64,000 bases of DNA from Nocardia asteroides (GTDB lineage: Bacteria; Actinomycetota; Actinomycetes; Mycobacteriales; Mycobacteriaceae): the NCBI GenBank assembly GCA_019930625.1, contig CP082844.1, positions 4,650,001-4,714,000 on the forward strand, in the 5' to 3' direction. Positions 8,052 through 17,406 of this stretch are shown here, one piece after another (position 1 is the first letter of the stretch; each line of letters begins with the position of its first letter). Below the pieces are notes generated by a model. It was not told the DNA's origin and did no database searches. It was given only the letters and a program-made list of their open reading frames with translations. The position numbers and the translations under genes were made by a program.

Positions 8052-9192
8052 CTGAGCCGTCCTTACCGCCGTTGGCGACCCCCTGCAGTCGCGTCGGCCC
8101 GCTTGCCCCGCGGCCGTCGGCCCGCGCGACCAGCCACGCGTTCTCCCGGGTGAGATCAAGGATCTGGCGCAGCAGTTCAATGCTCCCGTTGCCACTACCC
8201 AGCTCGTACAACCGAATCTCGTCGCGGTAGGCCTTGCGTGCGATCGTCAAGTGCTTGCCGCGGAACAGCGTCAGCGCGCGAAGTGTCATGGACAGCGCCA
8301 CCGCCGCATCCCGCAGCGCGGGTGGAGGCTCATGCGGGGCCACCGACTGCAACGCTTGGGTGACCTTGGTGACCACCGACGGCGAGCGTCGCCAGGCGTC
8401 CACCAACGACCGCCACTGCGGCAGCGTGTGCTGGGCGGCTTCGTCGATGAAGTCGTCGTACGTCAGCGCGCTGTGGTCGGAGGCCCAGACCAACAGATCG
8501 ACGAGGAACAGCGGGACATGCGCCGCTGCAGGCCCGAGGAATGTCATCTCCGCAACGGTGACCTCCTCGAAGTAGGGCCGCATCTCGCGGGCGAAGAACT
8601 CCGGCGTGACTTTCTCCACCACCATGCTGATCGCTTTGTCGAAACAGCCGATATTCTCCGCGATGCTGGCCAGTAGTGCCGGGAATGCAGCATCATCCGG
8701 TTCCAGCGCGGCCAGCCGGACGCACTGGTCGACGGCGTCGCCGAGGTGCGGCATCGACATCCGCGGCCCGTTCATGAGGAATCCCTCTTGGGGATCGCCG
8801 GTGTACATCCGCTGGCGGCCGTCGGTCGGGTTCCACTCGGTGTAGTGGTGCACGGTGTCTCTCGGAATCATGTCGGTGCGCCGGCCCAGCGCCACCAACA
8901 CCGGTTCGACCTCGGGCACCGCCTCGACGGGCTGGACGCCGTGGCGTTTCAACGAGCCGAGGAACAGGCCGAGGTCGCGCATCGCGCCCAGCGCCTGCTC
9001 CAAGGAGAACGAGGCGACCAGGCCCATATCCGGGACCAACTCCCGCAGCCGCGCGGCCAGGGCCAGCACGTCGGCCGAGGCGTTCATCGCCGGAAGGCTA
9101 GGGCAGAACTCGTCAGCGTGCAGCGGGTCCAGCGCGCTGATCACTGTGCAGTCGACGGTGCCTGCCTGGTTGGGTAACCGGGTGAACGGCAT
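8044..9192 (-). CDS. prnB: PrnB-type heme enzyme (monodechloroaminopyrrolnitrin synthase homologue)
   Basis: 382 residues, close to PrnB in length. Stretches I recall from PrnB are conserved throughout: AMRDLGLFLGSLKRHG (about 70-85), EWNPTDGRQRMYTG (about 119-132), FLGPAAAHVPLF (about 218-229) and FRGKHLTIARKAY (about 310-322). His314 in the last stretch should be the proximal heme ligand. PrnB, a relative of indoleamine and tryptophan dioxygenases, rearranges 7-chlorotryptophan to a 2-amino-3-chlorophenyl-pyrrole in pyrrolnitrin biosynthesis. The start is supported by an AAGGAGG site. It lies 12 bases behind the halogenase, exactly the prnA-prnB pairing, but prnC and prnD are absent. Confidence 0.9.
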   Translation of the reverse strand: MPFTRLPNQAGTVDCTVISALDPLHADEFCPSLPAMNASADVLALAARLRELVPDMGLVASFSLEQALGAMRDLGLFLGSLKRHGVQPVEAVPEVEPVLVALGRRTDMIPRDTVHHYTEWNPTDGRQRMYTGDPQEGFLMNGPRMSMPHLGDAVDQCVRLAALEPDDAAFPALLASIAENIGCFDKAISMVVEKVTPEFFAREMRPYFEEVTVAEMTFLGPAAAHVPLFLVDLLVWASDHSALTYDDFIDEAAQHTLPQWRSLVDAWRRSPSVVTKVTQALQSVAPHEPPPALRDAAVALSMTLRALTLFRGKHLTIARKAYRDEIRLYELGSGNGSIELLRQILDLTRENAWLVARADGRGASGPTRLQGVANGGKDGSGG

Positions 9193-9204
9193 GAGTGCGC
9201 CTCC

Positions 9205-10797
9205 TTACTTGGCATGCAACTGGCGCAAGTACTCATAGGTAGACGGCAGGGTCCGCAACAGCTCCTGCTGTGTCTGCTTGATCTCGGCGAACACCGGTTC
9301 CGCGGAGGCGGTGTCGTCCGGGCGGTAGGCCAGGGCCGGCACCGGATGGTCCGGCACGAGGCCGAGCCCGGCGAAAATGCAGTAGTAGCTGCTGTTGGTC
9401 CAGTAGTTGCGGAACTCGGCCTCGAAGTTGGCGTAGTACGTCTGCTCGTCGGTGACCGGCATATTCACCGCCAGCCCGGCCCGGTACATTGCGATCTTCT
9501 CGGTGATGTCGTCGGCGAGCTCAAGCTCCTTGCAGGCCTTCCAGAACGGGGTGTCCTCGCGCGGGGCGAAAGTGAAGTGCGCCTGGATGAAGTCCCGGGA
9601 GTCGTCGAACATCGTCTCGATCTCCCGGTTGAACCGGTTGACCAGGACCTGGTCGAACCGCCGGTCGGGGAAGTGCTTGGCCAGCTGGTAGAGCGAGGCG
9701 GTGATGAAGTAGATGCCCGTGGACTCCAACGGCTCGAGGAAGCAGCCGGACAGGCCGATGCTGACGCAGTTTTTCACCCAGGCGCGGCGGTTGCGGCCGA
9801 CGCGGAAGCGGATCTGGTTGAGCGGCTGCTCTGCCGGGTCGAGGTTCCACATGCGGCAGAACTCCTCGGTGGCGTCGTCCTGGTTCTGGAACCGGCTGGA
9901 GTACACATACCCGGTGCCGAACCGGCCCAGCATGGGAATCTTCCAGGTCCACCCTGACGACATAGCGATCGCTGAGGTGTAGGGCTCGATGCCGTTCGCG
10001 GCATCGTCATGCGGCACAGCAGTGGCCACTGCGCTGTCGTTCAGCAGGTGCTCGCTCATGTCCAGGAACGGCTCCCGCATCGCCTGATTGATCAGCAGGC
10101 CGCGGAACCCTGAGCAGTCGATGAACAGATCGCCTTCGAGCACCCGACCGGACTTGGTCTTCAGGGCCGAGATATAGCCACGCTGGTCGAAGACCACCTC
10201 GGTCATCTCGTCCTGGACGTGCACCGCTCCCTGCTTGTTCACTGCGAACCGGCGCAGGAAGTCGGCGACCAGGTTGGCGTCGAAGTGCCACGCGTAGTTC
10301 GTCCACCGCGAACCGTCGACGTGGCGGGGAGCCAGGTTCTTGTCCAGAATCGGCGGCTCGCGGTAGCAGGCGTAGTCGAAGGGTTCGTCGGTCTGGCCGG
10401 CCAGCTTCTTGTTCACCCAGTAGTGCGACAATGGCAAGTTGGCGTGGTTGGGCAGCAATCCGAACAGATGGTAGTAATGATCAGTGGCGTCGCGGAAGCG
10501 CCGCCCGGTCGCCTCGCCGACACCCGGAGTGCGCCAGTTGATGAACTTGATGCCCATCTTGAAGCTGGCGTTGCACTCACGCATCCAGTCTTCCTCCGTC
10601 AACCCGAGAAAATCGAAGAACGTCTTATGCAGGTTGGGTACTGTTGCCTCGCCGACCCCGATCTTGGGGATGGCCGGGGCCTCGAGGACTGTGATGGATA
10701 CTTCGTCGCCGAGTGCCTTGCCGAGATAGGATGCGGTCATCCATCCGGCAGTCCCGCCGCCGAGTACAACAACTTTATTGATACGGTTATCGTTCAT
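9205..10797 (-). CDS. prnA: Flavin-dependent tryptophan halogenase (PrnA/7-halogenase type)
   Basis: 530 residues from the ATG at 10797, preceded by GAGGA; an ATG five codons earlier has no ribosome-binding site. Motifs: GGGTAGW (13-19) for FAD, Lys80 in ASFKMGIKF (PrnA Lys79, the residue that carries the chloramine), WTWKIP (283-288, which excludes monooxygenase activity) and Glu358-Ser359 in [11 protein letters not shown] (PrnA Glu346-Ser347). The C-terminal substrate region, with [10 protein letters not shown] and [12 protein letters not shown], follows PrnA/RebH, indicating halogenation of free tryptophan at C7. FADH2 would come from the flavin reductase encoded just upstream. Product 7-chlorotryptophan fits the prnB-like gene that follows. 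Confidence 0.94.
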   Translation of the reverse strand: MNDNRINKVVVLGGGTAGWMTASYLGKALGDEVSITVLEAPAIPKIGVGEATVPNLHKTFFDFLGLTEEDWMRECNASFKMGIKFINWRTPGVGEATGRRFRDATDHYYHLFGLLPNHANLPLSHYWVNKKLAGQTDEPFDYACYREPPILDKNLAPRHVDGSRWTNYAWHFDANLVADFLRRFAVNKQGAVHVQDEMTEVVFDQRGYISALKTKSGRVLEGDLFIDCSGFRGLLINQAMREPFLDMSEHLLNDSAVATAVPHDDAANGIEPYTSAIAMSSGWTWKIPMLGRFGTGYVYSSRFQNQDDATEEFCRMWNLDPAEQPLNQIRFRVGRNRRAWVKNCVSIGLSGCFLEPLESTGIYFITASLYQLAKHFPDRRFDQVLVNRFNREIETMFDDSRDFIQAHFTFAPREDTPFWKACKELELADDITEKIAMYRAGLAVNMPVTDEQTYYANFEAEFRNYWTNSSYYCIFAGLGLVPDHPVPALAYRPDDTASAEPVFAEIKQTQQELLRTLPSTYEYLRQLHAK

Positions 10798-10857
10798 TTG
10801 AGGATTCCTCATTGAGCATCGAAATAAGGTAGCTATGAATAGATGGCGAACCGAAAA

Positions 10858-10892
10858 TAGAAGATTATACTTCTAGTAGGTAGGTATCCTAA
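10858..10892 (-). promoter_or_regulatory. Candidate promoter/operator of the halogenase operon
   Basis: In the AT-rich 129-base gap between the flavin reductase and the halogenase, the minus strand carries TATAAT (10869-10864) with TTAGGA (10892-10887) 17 bases upstream. The -10 box is the centre of a perfect inverted repeat, TAGAAG and CTTCTA at 10858-10875, which could be a repressor site or a hairpin. Confidence 0.5.
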
Positions 10893-10926
10893 GACCCTGC
10901 CTTGTGACCAGGCGAACTCACCGTTT

Positions 10927-11514
10927 TTATTCAATAGTTCTGTTCGATAGTGCGCAGTCGTGCACATTCTGGTTGCAGGTAGTTCCATTGGCCTCCATCT
11001 CCGGCCAGAAGCGGTACTGGCCCAGTCCGTAAAGCAACGGCTCGAGACCAGAGTTCCGGGTGATACCGAGCGTTTCGCCGAAGACGACGGTGTGGTCACC
11101 GACCGTGGCGGTGTGGATGACACGGCACTCGGCGATAGCATGCGCGTCGCGGCTCAGACGTGGACTACCGTTCACGGACGATTGCTCCCAGTAGATGAGG
11201 TCGAACCGGTTCGGCGCGCCGGAAGCGAACAACTCGGCAGCCGATTGTGCGGCGCTGTGAAGCAGGTTCACGGAGAAGGTGCCACTGCTCACGACCGCCT
11301 CGAGCGTAGGGCTCCCGTTGCGCAGGCAGACGAGTAACGTCGGCGGGCGCAGAGTCACGCTGCTCACCGACGTGCAGGTCATACCGCGTGGTGCGCCCGA
11401 GACATCAGTGGCAGTGACGATCGAGACTCCGGTGGGAAAGCCGCGCATCATGGCCCGAAACCCCTCGGCTGTCATGTGCCGTATATCGCCGGATGCCGTG
11501 ATCGATTCGGTCAT
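10927..11514 (-). CDS. Flavin reductase (halogenase partner)
   Basis: 195 residues of the FMN/FAD-binding split-barrel flavin reductase family: FPTGVSIVTATD at about 25-36, GMTCTSVSSVTLRPPTLLVCL at about 44-65 and FSVNLLHSAAQ at about 80-90 are signature segments (HpaC/PrnF/RebF-like). It should use NAD(P)H to make free reduced flavin for the downstream halogenase, as PrnF or RebF do for theirs. The gene is upstream of the halogenase on the same strand; the C-terminal 25 residues are not conserved family sequence. Confidence 0.88.
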   Translation of the reverse strand: MTESITASGDIRHMTAEGFRAMMRGFPTGVSIVTATDVSGAPRGMTCTSVSSVTLRPPTLLVCLRNGSPTLEAVVSSGTFSVNLLHSAAQSAAELFASGAPNRFDLIYWEQSSVNGSPRLSRDAHAIAECRVIHTATVGDHTVVFGETLGITRNSGLEPLLYGLGQYRFWPEMEANGTTCNQNVHDCALSNRTIE

Positions 11515-11805
11515 GACGGGAAGCTCTCCAACTTGACGAGGTGCGTCGTGGGTTGCCGACGCGACGTACGGTCCGCAAACGGGGTAGCCGGGCGTACACG
11601 GCGCTCATACCGTGGTGTTCGCCACGGCGTGTATGTGTGGTTGAATGCGGCAGGCAATTTTGATCACCAATTTCACTCGTGGAATACTGGCCCACCAAGA
11701 TGCGTTAGCGCTGAGGGAATATTGTTTCCCTGTGCTCGGCCACGCCCAGAGTCCGTGTCGTAACGGCAGTCACGGCAATCTTCGACCGGGCCCGTCCACG
11801 CCTCG
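11515..11805 (-). terminator. Gap between PKS and flavin reductase with two hairpins
   Basis: The 291-base gap holds no gene. It has a hairpin CCGTGG-TGTTCG-CCACGG at 11610-11627, flanked by CATAC and GTATG, and a weaker one AGGGAA-TATTGT-TTCCCT at 11714-11731. They may terminate or attenuate the PKS transcript, leaving room for a separate promoter for the flavin reductase. Confidence 0.4.
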
Positions 11806-14800
11806 CTACGCATCCCGCCTGTGCTGGGTTCCGCGCTCGGCATGCTCGGTGCTGTCGTCCGAACCGCCGCTGTCTGTTCGCAGCATTGCGGCTATGGACC
11901 GGATCGTGTTGTTTTCGAAGGTGCTGATCGGGGGCATGCGCCTGCCGGTCAGTTCGCTCAGTTCGGCCATCACCTGGACAGCCCGGAGCGATGTGCCACC
12001 GAGATCGAAGAAATTGTCGTCCACTCCGACCTCGTCGACACCGAGTACGTGCTGCCACAGATCGACCAGTTTGCGTTCGATCTCATCGTTCGGCCTTGTG
12101 GGTGCGGCTTGCCGCACCGGCCTGCTCCGGATTCGACCAGCGTCGATGGCTGCGACGATGGCATCCAGATCCCGAAGCTCTTCGACGATTCTCGTGTACG
12201 GTATGTCTGAATTCCTGGAATTGGACACGAACCCACGTCCTGTGGGCAGCTTGCGTTGCACGGTGTTCGTCGTGGTTTCCGTTTTCACTTCACGGCTACG
12301 ATCTATAGATCCCCCAAACGCTATTGAGGCATTGCCTGTCAGGATGAACCGGAATTCCTCCCCTTCTGAATACGAACTGCTCGATACAGTTTCGAAATAT
12401 GCGCGAGCTGGTTCGTTTCGTCCCGTCGGTACGAACACGATCTCGATGCGGTCGCGATCATGGTTCCTGGCGATTTCACCGAGTGCGGTCACCATCTGGT
12501 CCTCGACACCTCGGCTCAGGGCGCGGCAGCTCAGGAAGAATGAATTCACTTGCAGAGCGGTCTCGGTTGGTCGGAACAGCGTCGCGCCGACAAGGCCGTA
12601 GTCACCGAACCGATCCTGGACCCGAACCGTGAAGCAATCGAAGGACCCTGAGGTCAGCGCCTCGTTCAGTTGGGCCTCGGTCTGCCGTGCCCCGGTGGTG
12701 GTGAACTGGTTGGTGCGCTCGGTGAGCTGGGCAACCCGTGGTAGGTCGCTGGGCTTCCATGGCTGTATATCCACTTGGAGATCGAGGCTCGCCAGGAAAG
12801 ATTCGAAGGTGATGGACTCGGCTCGTGCCGCCTGCCGTTGCTGCTCCTGGCGGTACCGTTCGTTTCGTGCTCGGTCCTCATCGGTGAGTCTAGCCCGATC
12901 CAACGTCCAGATATGGTCGAGGAAGCGCGGAATTTCCGATGTAGTATCTGGGATTCGGAGCGTCAATACTTCAGGCAGGTTCGCCTGAACCTCGGCGCAC
13001 TCGACCGGGTTGTCGTCGAGGAAGACAAAGTCGGAGAGGCTGAGGCCGAGTTCCTCGGCCAGTGAAACGAGATTGGCCGACTTGTGCTGCCAATTCAGCC
13101 GGTGTGCGGCGATGTGGTCGAGCTGGAGGGGCATATCGGTCCGCTGGGCGAAGACATCCAGAACGTCTGCTGGATTGTTTTTGCTACACAGGCAGATGAG
13201 CACTCCCAAGTCATGCTGGCGGACGACGAATTCTTGGAGTTCTTGCCGGTACGGATCTATGTGCACACCATGCGGGCCATCCTCGCCGCATACACCGGTC
13301 CACAGAGTCTGGTCACAGTCCAAGACAAGTACCTTGGCCGGTGGCTGCCGAGTGGTTAGATACCGTCGGGTAATCATGGTGCCGAGGGCTGCGAAGAATC
13401 GATTGGTGTAAGGAATACGCCCGAGCCGTTCAGTACGTACGTCGACATAATCGGATACTGCGTAGTAACGTTGAAGCTCGTCGGGCGTGATCACCACAAC
13501 ATCAGGCAAGTCGGTGACCACTTGCACAAGTGCATCGTCGACTGGCGGACACAACACGAAAATGCACGGACCTTCGACACGCTGACGGAAAGCTTCGAAT
13601 GCGCCGGCCAACTCCTTGCCTAGGGTAGTTGCTGGACCAGGGGTGCCCTCGAAGCGTGCATTCGGCGACGTTCCGATCGACAAGTTATTGTGGTTTTGAG
13701 GCCAAGACGACGTGTTTCGCGCGTAGACGTTCACGAATCCGGTGCCCATCAGGAGTTCGTCCTGATCATCGACGTGGACGGTGAACCCGCGGTCCGACAG
13801 CATCTCCGCGACACGAATCCCGTCTTCTGGAGTATGCACCTCGGCTACGACCTGCCTGATGAGCTGCCAGTGCTCGTCACGGATTCCGGCCAGGATGCCA
13901 ACTTCACTGCCTTCAGCGTCGATCTTCAATAGATCGACTCGCTCGATGGAGTGCTCGGTAAGCACGCTGGAAAGGGTTCTGGTCTCAACGCGGTGAGTCT
14001 CGCCAGCAAGTCTATCGGCAGTGAATTGCGCTACCAGCGGGTCGAAGTCGGGTGATTCGGCCGGCATGTTCCGGCGTAGCATGTTCCGGACCACAGCCTC
14101 CACCGCCCGGCGGTCCCTTGTCTCATTTGCGGCAAACCCCGAGTATGCTGGGGAGTTCGGATAGAAGGTGAAGTCCTGCACCGAATTCTTGTCCGCGAGG
14201 CCATAATTGAATAGCATCGCGTCCGGGCAGTTGCGCAGAAGAATATCGAATGTCGCCGGTGCCGGCTCGAATGCATACACTCGAGCGTTTGGGCATCTAC
14301 TGCGCACGAACATCGTGAACATCCCGATGTTCGCACCTACATCGAAAACGCAGGGATCGTCGGGAAGTTCAATCCCATGCCGAAGGTACACTTGCCGCTC
14401 GAAGATCTCCTTGTACAGGTACTCGGTTTCATATGGCACGAGTTCCGCAATATCTTGCGGACCGCCTCGTAACAGATCTTCCGGGCGAACGAGGACCACA
14501 TTCAGGCCTTCGGTATTGGTGGACAGCAGGCTGCCTGGATCGAGTAGCTGCTGGAAAACCTGGTTGTACCCGGCGAACTTGATGTCTGCAGATATGCCGA
14601 GCGCATCGAACCAGAATTCCAGTGAGTCCTCGAGCGGCTCGGCCGTGAACGTAGCCGCGACTGCGACTTGCAGCGCCTCACTCGCCGAGTGTGACGAGTC
14701 CAAACAGCGCAGGCGCATACCCGTCAGTTCAACGATCAGCTGCCCCTCATCATCGAGCAGTACCGCATCGCCGGTCACCTCATCGGAGTCTGCTCGCCAC

Positions 14801-15507
14801 CCTGGCCGAAGTTTTGCATATACTTTTCCGATTTGCGGTGAAGTCGGAGTGTCTGTCAGGCGCAGCCGCTCGAGGCCTACAAGTGCGAACGTACGATCGG
14901 AAACCCCGGTCGCTGCGGTCAGCGCTTGCATGGCAGTGTCAACGGTAGTCAGGCTCGGGGTCGTCGGTGACTGCCAGGTCGCGACAACTCGGCCATCGCC
15001 GACTCGGCACCTCTGGATGCTGCGAAACCTGGGACCGAAATAGTTTCCAGCGGAAGCCATCTGGGCGTACAGTGCCTCACCGCTGATTTCCGTACCCTGT
15101 TGCCACAATGGATCCGCGAGATCAAGTAGAGGGTCGTCTTGCGCGGACTGAGTGGGGATCAAGGCGGCTGCGTGTTGTACGTCGGTTGCTGCCCCGGTCG
15201 CCGTGAACTCCCACCTGTTGTCCTGCCCAGGGATCAGTTCGATCTGGAGTTCACGTGGCGCGTCTGGTGACAGGACCAACGCGTGGTCGAAGGACACATC
15301 CTCCAGGACCGATGGTCGGACTCCGATAGTCACGGTCGCCGCGGTCAACGCCAAGTCCAAGTACACCGAGCCCGGAAAGACGACCATATCCTGGAGCTTG
15401 TGGTCGGCAAACGAGTCGGCAGTCAGCTCCACTACCCAACGGTTACCGGGTGGTATCGCACGTCCGAGAAGGCTGTCGTACAGTGCCATGCGAACCATCC
15501 CGGTCAC
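11806..15507 (-). CDS. Multidomain PKS subunit: DH - FkbM methyltransferase - FkbH - ACP
   Basis: 1233 residues from the GTG at 15507, which overlaps the stop of the KS gene as GTGA. Domains in order: a dehydratase-like fold (about 10-270; catalytic His36 in DHKLQDMVVFPG, where the usual Gly of HxxxGxxxxP is Asp, and D190-x3-Q194), a linker, an FkbM O-methyltransferase (about 355-600; FDVGANIGMF at 388, KIDAEGSE), an FkbH HAD-type glyceryl transferase (about 625-1070; D-C-D-Q-T at 730-734 plus a GNAT-like tail) and an ACP with Ser1173 in DLGGTSLR. FkbH domains load a glycerate-derived C3 unit from 1,3-bisphosphoglycerate onto an ACP. There is no KR, AT or thioesterase. It works with the KS protein, but the assembled product is unknown. 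Base composition is visibly less GC-rich than the flanks. Confidence 0.9.
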   Translation of the reverse strand: MTGMVRMALYDSLLGRAIPPGNRWVVELTADSFADHKLQDMVVFPGSVYLDLALTAATVTIGVRPSVLEDVSFDHALVLSPDAPRELQIELIPGQDNRWEFTATGAATDVQHAAALIPTQSAQDDPLLDLADPLWQQGTEISGEALYAQMASAGNYFGPRFRSIQRCRVGDGRVVATWQSPTTPSLTTVDTAMQALTAATGVSDRTFALVGLERLRLTDTPTSPQIGKVYAKLRPGWRADSDEVTGDAVLLDDEGQLIVELTGMRLRCLDSSHSASEALQVAVAATFTAEPLEDSLEFWFDALGISADIKFAGYNQVFQQLLDPGSLLSTNTEGLNVVLVRPEDLLRGGPQDIAELVPYETEYLYKEIFERQVYLRHGIELPDDPCVFDVGANIGMFTMFVRSRCPNARVYAFEPAPATFDILLRNCPDAMLFNYGLADKNSVQDFTFYPNSPAYSGFAANETRDRRAVEAVVRNMLRRNMPAESPDFDPLVAQFTADRLAGETHRVETRTLSSVLTEHSIERVDLLKIDAEGSEVGILAGIRDEHWQLIRQVVAEVHTPEDGIRVAEMLSDRGFTVHVDDQDELLMGTGFVNVYARNTSSWPQNHNNLSIGTSPNARFEGTPGPATTLGKELAGAFEAFRQRVEGPCIFVLCPPVDDALVQVVTDLPDVVVITPDELQRYYAVSDYVDVRTERLGRIPYTNRFFAALGTMITRRYLTTRQPPAKVLVLDCDQTLWTGVCGEDGPHGVHIDPYRQELQEFVVRQHDLGVLICLCSKNNPADVLDVFAQRTDMPLQLDHIAAHRLNWQHKSANLVSLAEELGLSLSDFVFLDDNPVECAEVQANLPEVLTLRIPDTTSEIPRFLDHIWTLDRARLTDEDRARNERYRQEQQRQAARAESITFESFLASLDLQVDIQPWKPSDLPRVAQLTERTNQFTTTGARQTEAQLNEALTSGSFDCFTVRVQDRFGDYGLVGATLFRPTETALQVNSFFLSCRALSRGVEDQMVTALGEIARNHDRDRIEIVFVPTGRNEPARAYFETVSSSSYSEGEEFRFILTGNASIAFGGSIDRSREVKTETTTNTVQRKLPTGRGFVSNSRNSDIPYTRIVEELRDLDAIVAAIDAGRIRSRPVRQAAPTRPNDEIERKLVDLWQHVLGVDEVGVDDNFFDLGGTSLRAVQVMAELSELTGRRMPPISTFENNTIRSIAAMLRTDSGGSDDSTEHAERGTQHRRDA

Positions 15508-17375
15508 GATTGGACCCCCTCGGGCGTCGGAGCCGCCACTTCGGATATGCGTGGATCCGGCTCGAGCCAATAACGTTCGGTCTGCCAGGGATAAGTCGGT
15601 GCGGGGACGAAACGCGCACCTGGCTCGGCGAGCACGCTCCAATCAATGGGCTGGCCGGTGACGTAGCGCACAGCGACATGATCGAGAGGCAGGTTGGACT
15701 GTTGTCCTGCCTGCAGGCGTCGGCCTGTCTGCAGATCGGGATTACTCACGTGGCCGACGGCGAGTCCGGGGGCATTCGTGCGGTCCAGGAAGCAGCCGAG
15801 GGCGATAATCAGTGCGTCATGGTCTGCCGCAGTAATCGCCAAGCGGTAGGCGTGATGGTGACGGCGGTTTGCGGCCGTATAGCAGACATCACGGAGCTCG
15901 AACTCTCGCCCGACGCCTTCGGGCCCGAGATAGCGAATGTAGGCGCGAGCAAGGTCGTCGAGCGCATTCGATGTATGCGCAGATACGACTAATGTGTGTG
16001 CTTGCCCGACCTGGGCTGAAGAACGCGGGGCGACCCACCGAGCGTCAGCTTGTCCGATGACAAGATGGGTATTGGCCGAGGAAATACCTTGCCCACTGAT
16101 TCCCGCGATCGCGGGACGGTCCACAGTTGGTAAGGACTGGACCGTTGTAGGAACGATCAACGGAAGATCGTCCCACGGAATCGCTGGGTTCGGTGTGTTG
16201 TAGTGCAGGCTTGGCACTACCTGGTGATGTTCGAGACACAGGACAGTCTTGATCAGCCCGGCGATGCCGGCGGCCCCTTCAGTGTGTCCGATGTTGGTCT
16301 TGATGGAGCCCACGAAGCACGGATGGTCCGGGGAACGTTCTTTGCCGAGAACTGCGGCGAGCCCGGCGAACTCAGCGGGGTCGATCAGCGGTGTCCCGGT
16401 CCCATGTGCCTCGATGAAGTCCACATCGGCCGGATCTATGCCGGCGTCGGCGTAAGCCCATCGGAGCATCTCTATCTGTCCCTCGACCGACGGGGTGAGA
16501 AGTGAGTTGCTGCTGGCACCATCATTTCCGATAGCGCTGCCCAGAACGACAGCCCGCACCCGGTCGTTGTCAGCGAGAGCCTGGGCGAGGGGTTTCAGCA
16601 CAACCACTCCTACTCCGTCGGAAGCGGCGAACCCGTCAGCCGAAGCATCGCCGAACTTGCATCGACCGTCCGGCGCGAGCGTTCCCGCCTGGGACAGCAG
16701 AACATCCTCATCTGCAGTAAGTTTGAGGTTGACACCTGCCGCTATCGCGAGCGTGGTCTCTCCCGCACGCAGACTTTGACATGCCAGATGCACAGCAACA
16801 AGGGAGGATGAGCACGCTGTATCCACGGTGATGCACGGTCCACGCAGGTCGAATGTGTAGGCCAATCGACCGGACAAAACACTGCGGTAGTTGTAGATCG
16901 AGAATGGTGTGAATCTGCGTAAGCCGCGTTGAGCGATAAGATCCCAGTAGTCCAGATGCATGCTGCCGACGTAAACTCCAGTGCGAGTACCGGCGACCCG
17001 ATCGGGCGGCATTCCGGCATCTTCGAAAGCTTCCCAGGCCGTCATCATGAGTAGGCGTTGTTGCGGATCCAAGTTTTCGGCTTCTCCTGCGGATAAGCCG
17101 AAAAATCGCGCGTCGAACTGGTCTATATCACTAAGGTAGCCTGCGCGACGACTACTCACCTTGCCGAGTGCCGGATAATCGGAGTACAAGTCCTCTGTAT
17201 TGTAACGGGATGCCGGCGTTTCACTCGTCGCATCCGTGCCGCTGGAGAGGAGCTCCCAAAGTTCGTCCGCGTTATTCGCGCCGGGAAAGCGACACGCCAT
17301 CCCTACTATCGCGATCGGTTGTGGCTGCGTCCTGGGAGTAGTTAGCTGCCCAGCGCCTTGCTGAGGTTGCGTCAT
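15504..17375 (-). CDS. AT-less type I ketosynthase protein
   Basis: 623 residues from the ATG at 17375, with AAGGA seven bases upstream. Residues 18-445 form a complete KS: IAIVGMACRFPG, active Cys188 in VDTACSSS, His324 in EAHGTGTP and His364 in NIGHTEG. What follows is KS-AT linker (HAYRLAITAADHDALI) joined almost directly to the post-AT linker (PTYPWQTERYWLE), so the acyltransferase domain has been cut out precisely. The extender or acyl unit must therefore come from elsewhere: a trans-acting AT or, more simply, the FkbH domain of the next protein. The two genes overlap by four bases and form one assembly unit. Confidence 0.92.
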   Translation of the reverse strand: MTQPQQGAGQLTTPRTQPQPIAIVGMACRFPGANNADELWELLSSGTDATSETPASRYNTEDLYSDYPALGKVSSRRAGYLSDIDQFDARFFGLSAGEAENLDPQQRLLMMTAWEAFEDAGMPPDRVAGTRTGVYVGSMHLDYWDLIAQRGLRRFTPFSIYNYRSVLSGRLAYTFDLRGPCITVDTACSSSLVAVHLACQSLRAGETTLAIAAGVNLKLTADEDVLLSQAGTLAPDGRCKFGDASADGFAASDGVGVVVLKPLAQALADNDRVRAVVLGSAIGNDGASSNSLLTPSVEGQIEMLRWAYADAGIDPADVDFIEAHGTGTPLIDPAEFAGLAAVLGKERSPDHPCFVGSIKTNIGHTEGAAGIAGLIKTVLCLEHHQVVPSLHYNTPNPAIPWDDLPLIVPTTVQSLPTVDRPAIAGISGQGISSANTHLVIGQADARWVAPRSSAQVGQAHTLVVSAHTSNALDDLARAYIRYLGPEGVGREFELRDVCYTAANRRHHHAYRLAITAADHDALIIALGCFLDRTNAPGLAVGHVSNPDLQTGRRLQAGQQSNLPLDHVAVRYVTGQPIDWSVLAEPGARFVPAPTYPWQTERYWLEPDPRISEVAAPTPEGVQS

Positions 17376-17406
17376 GCGCATTCCTTCTTCGTGGTTCGAC
17401 AATCCC

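Noticed and set aside
8044..9192. Reading the prnB-like protein as a tryptophan 2,3-dioxygenase
   Set aside because: It shares the heme-dioxygenase superfamily, but the conserved stretches and length match PrnB, and it directly follows a PrnA-type halogenase.
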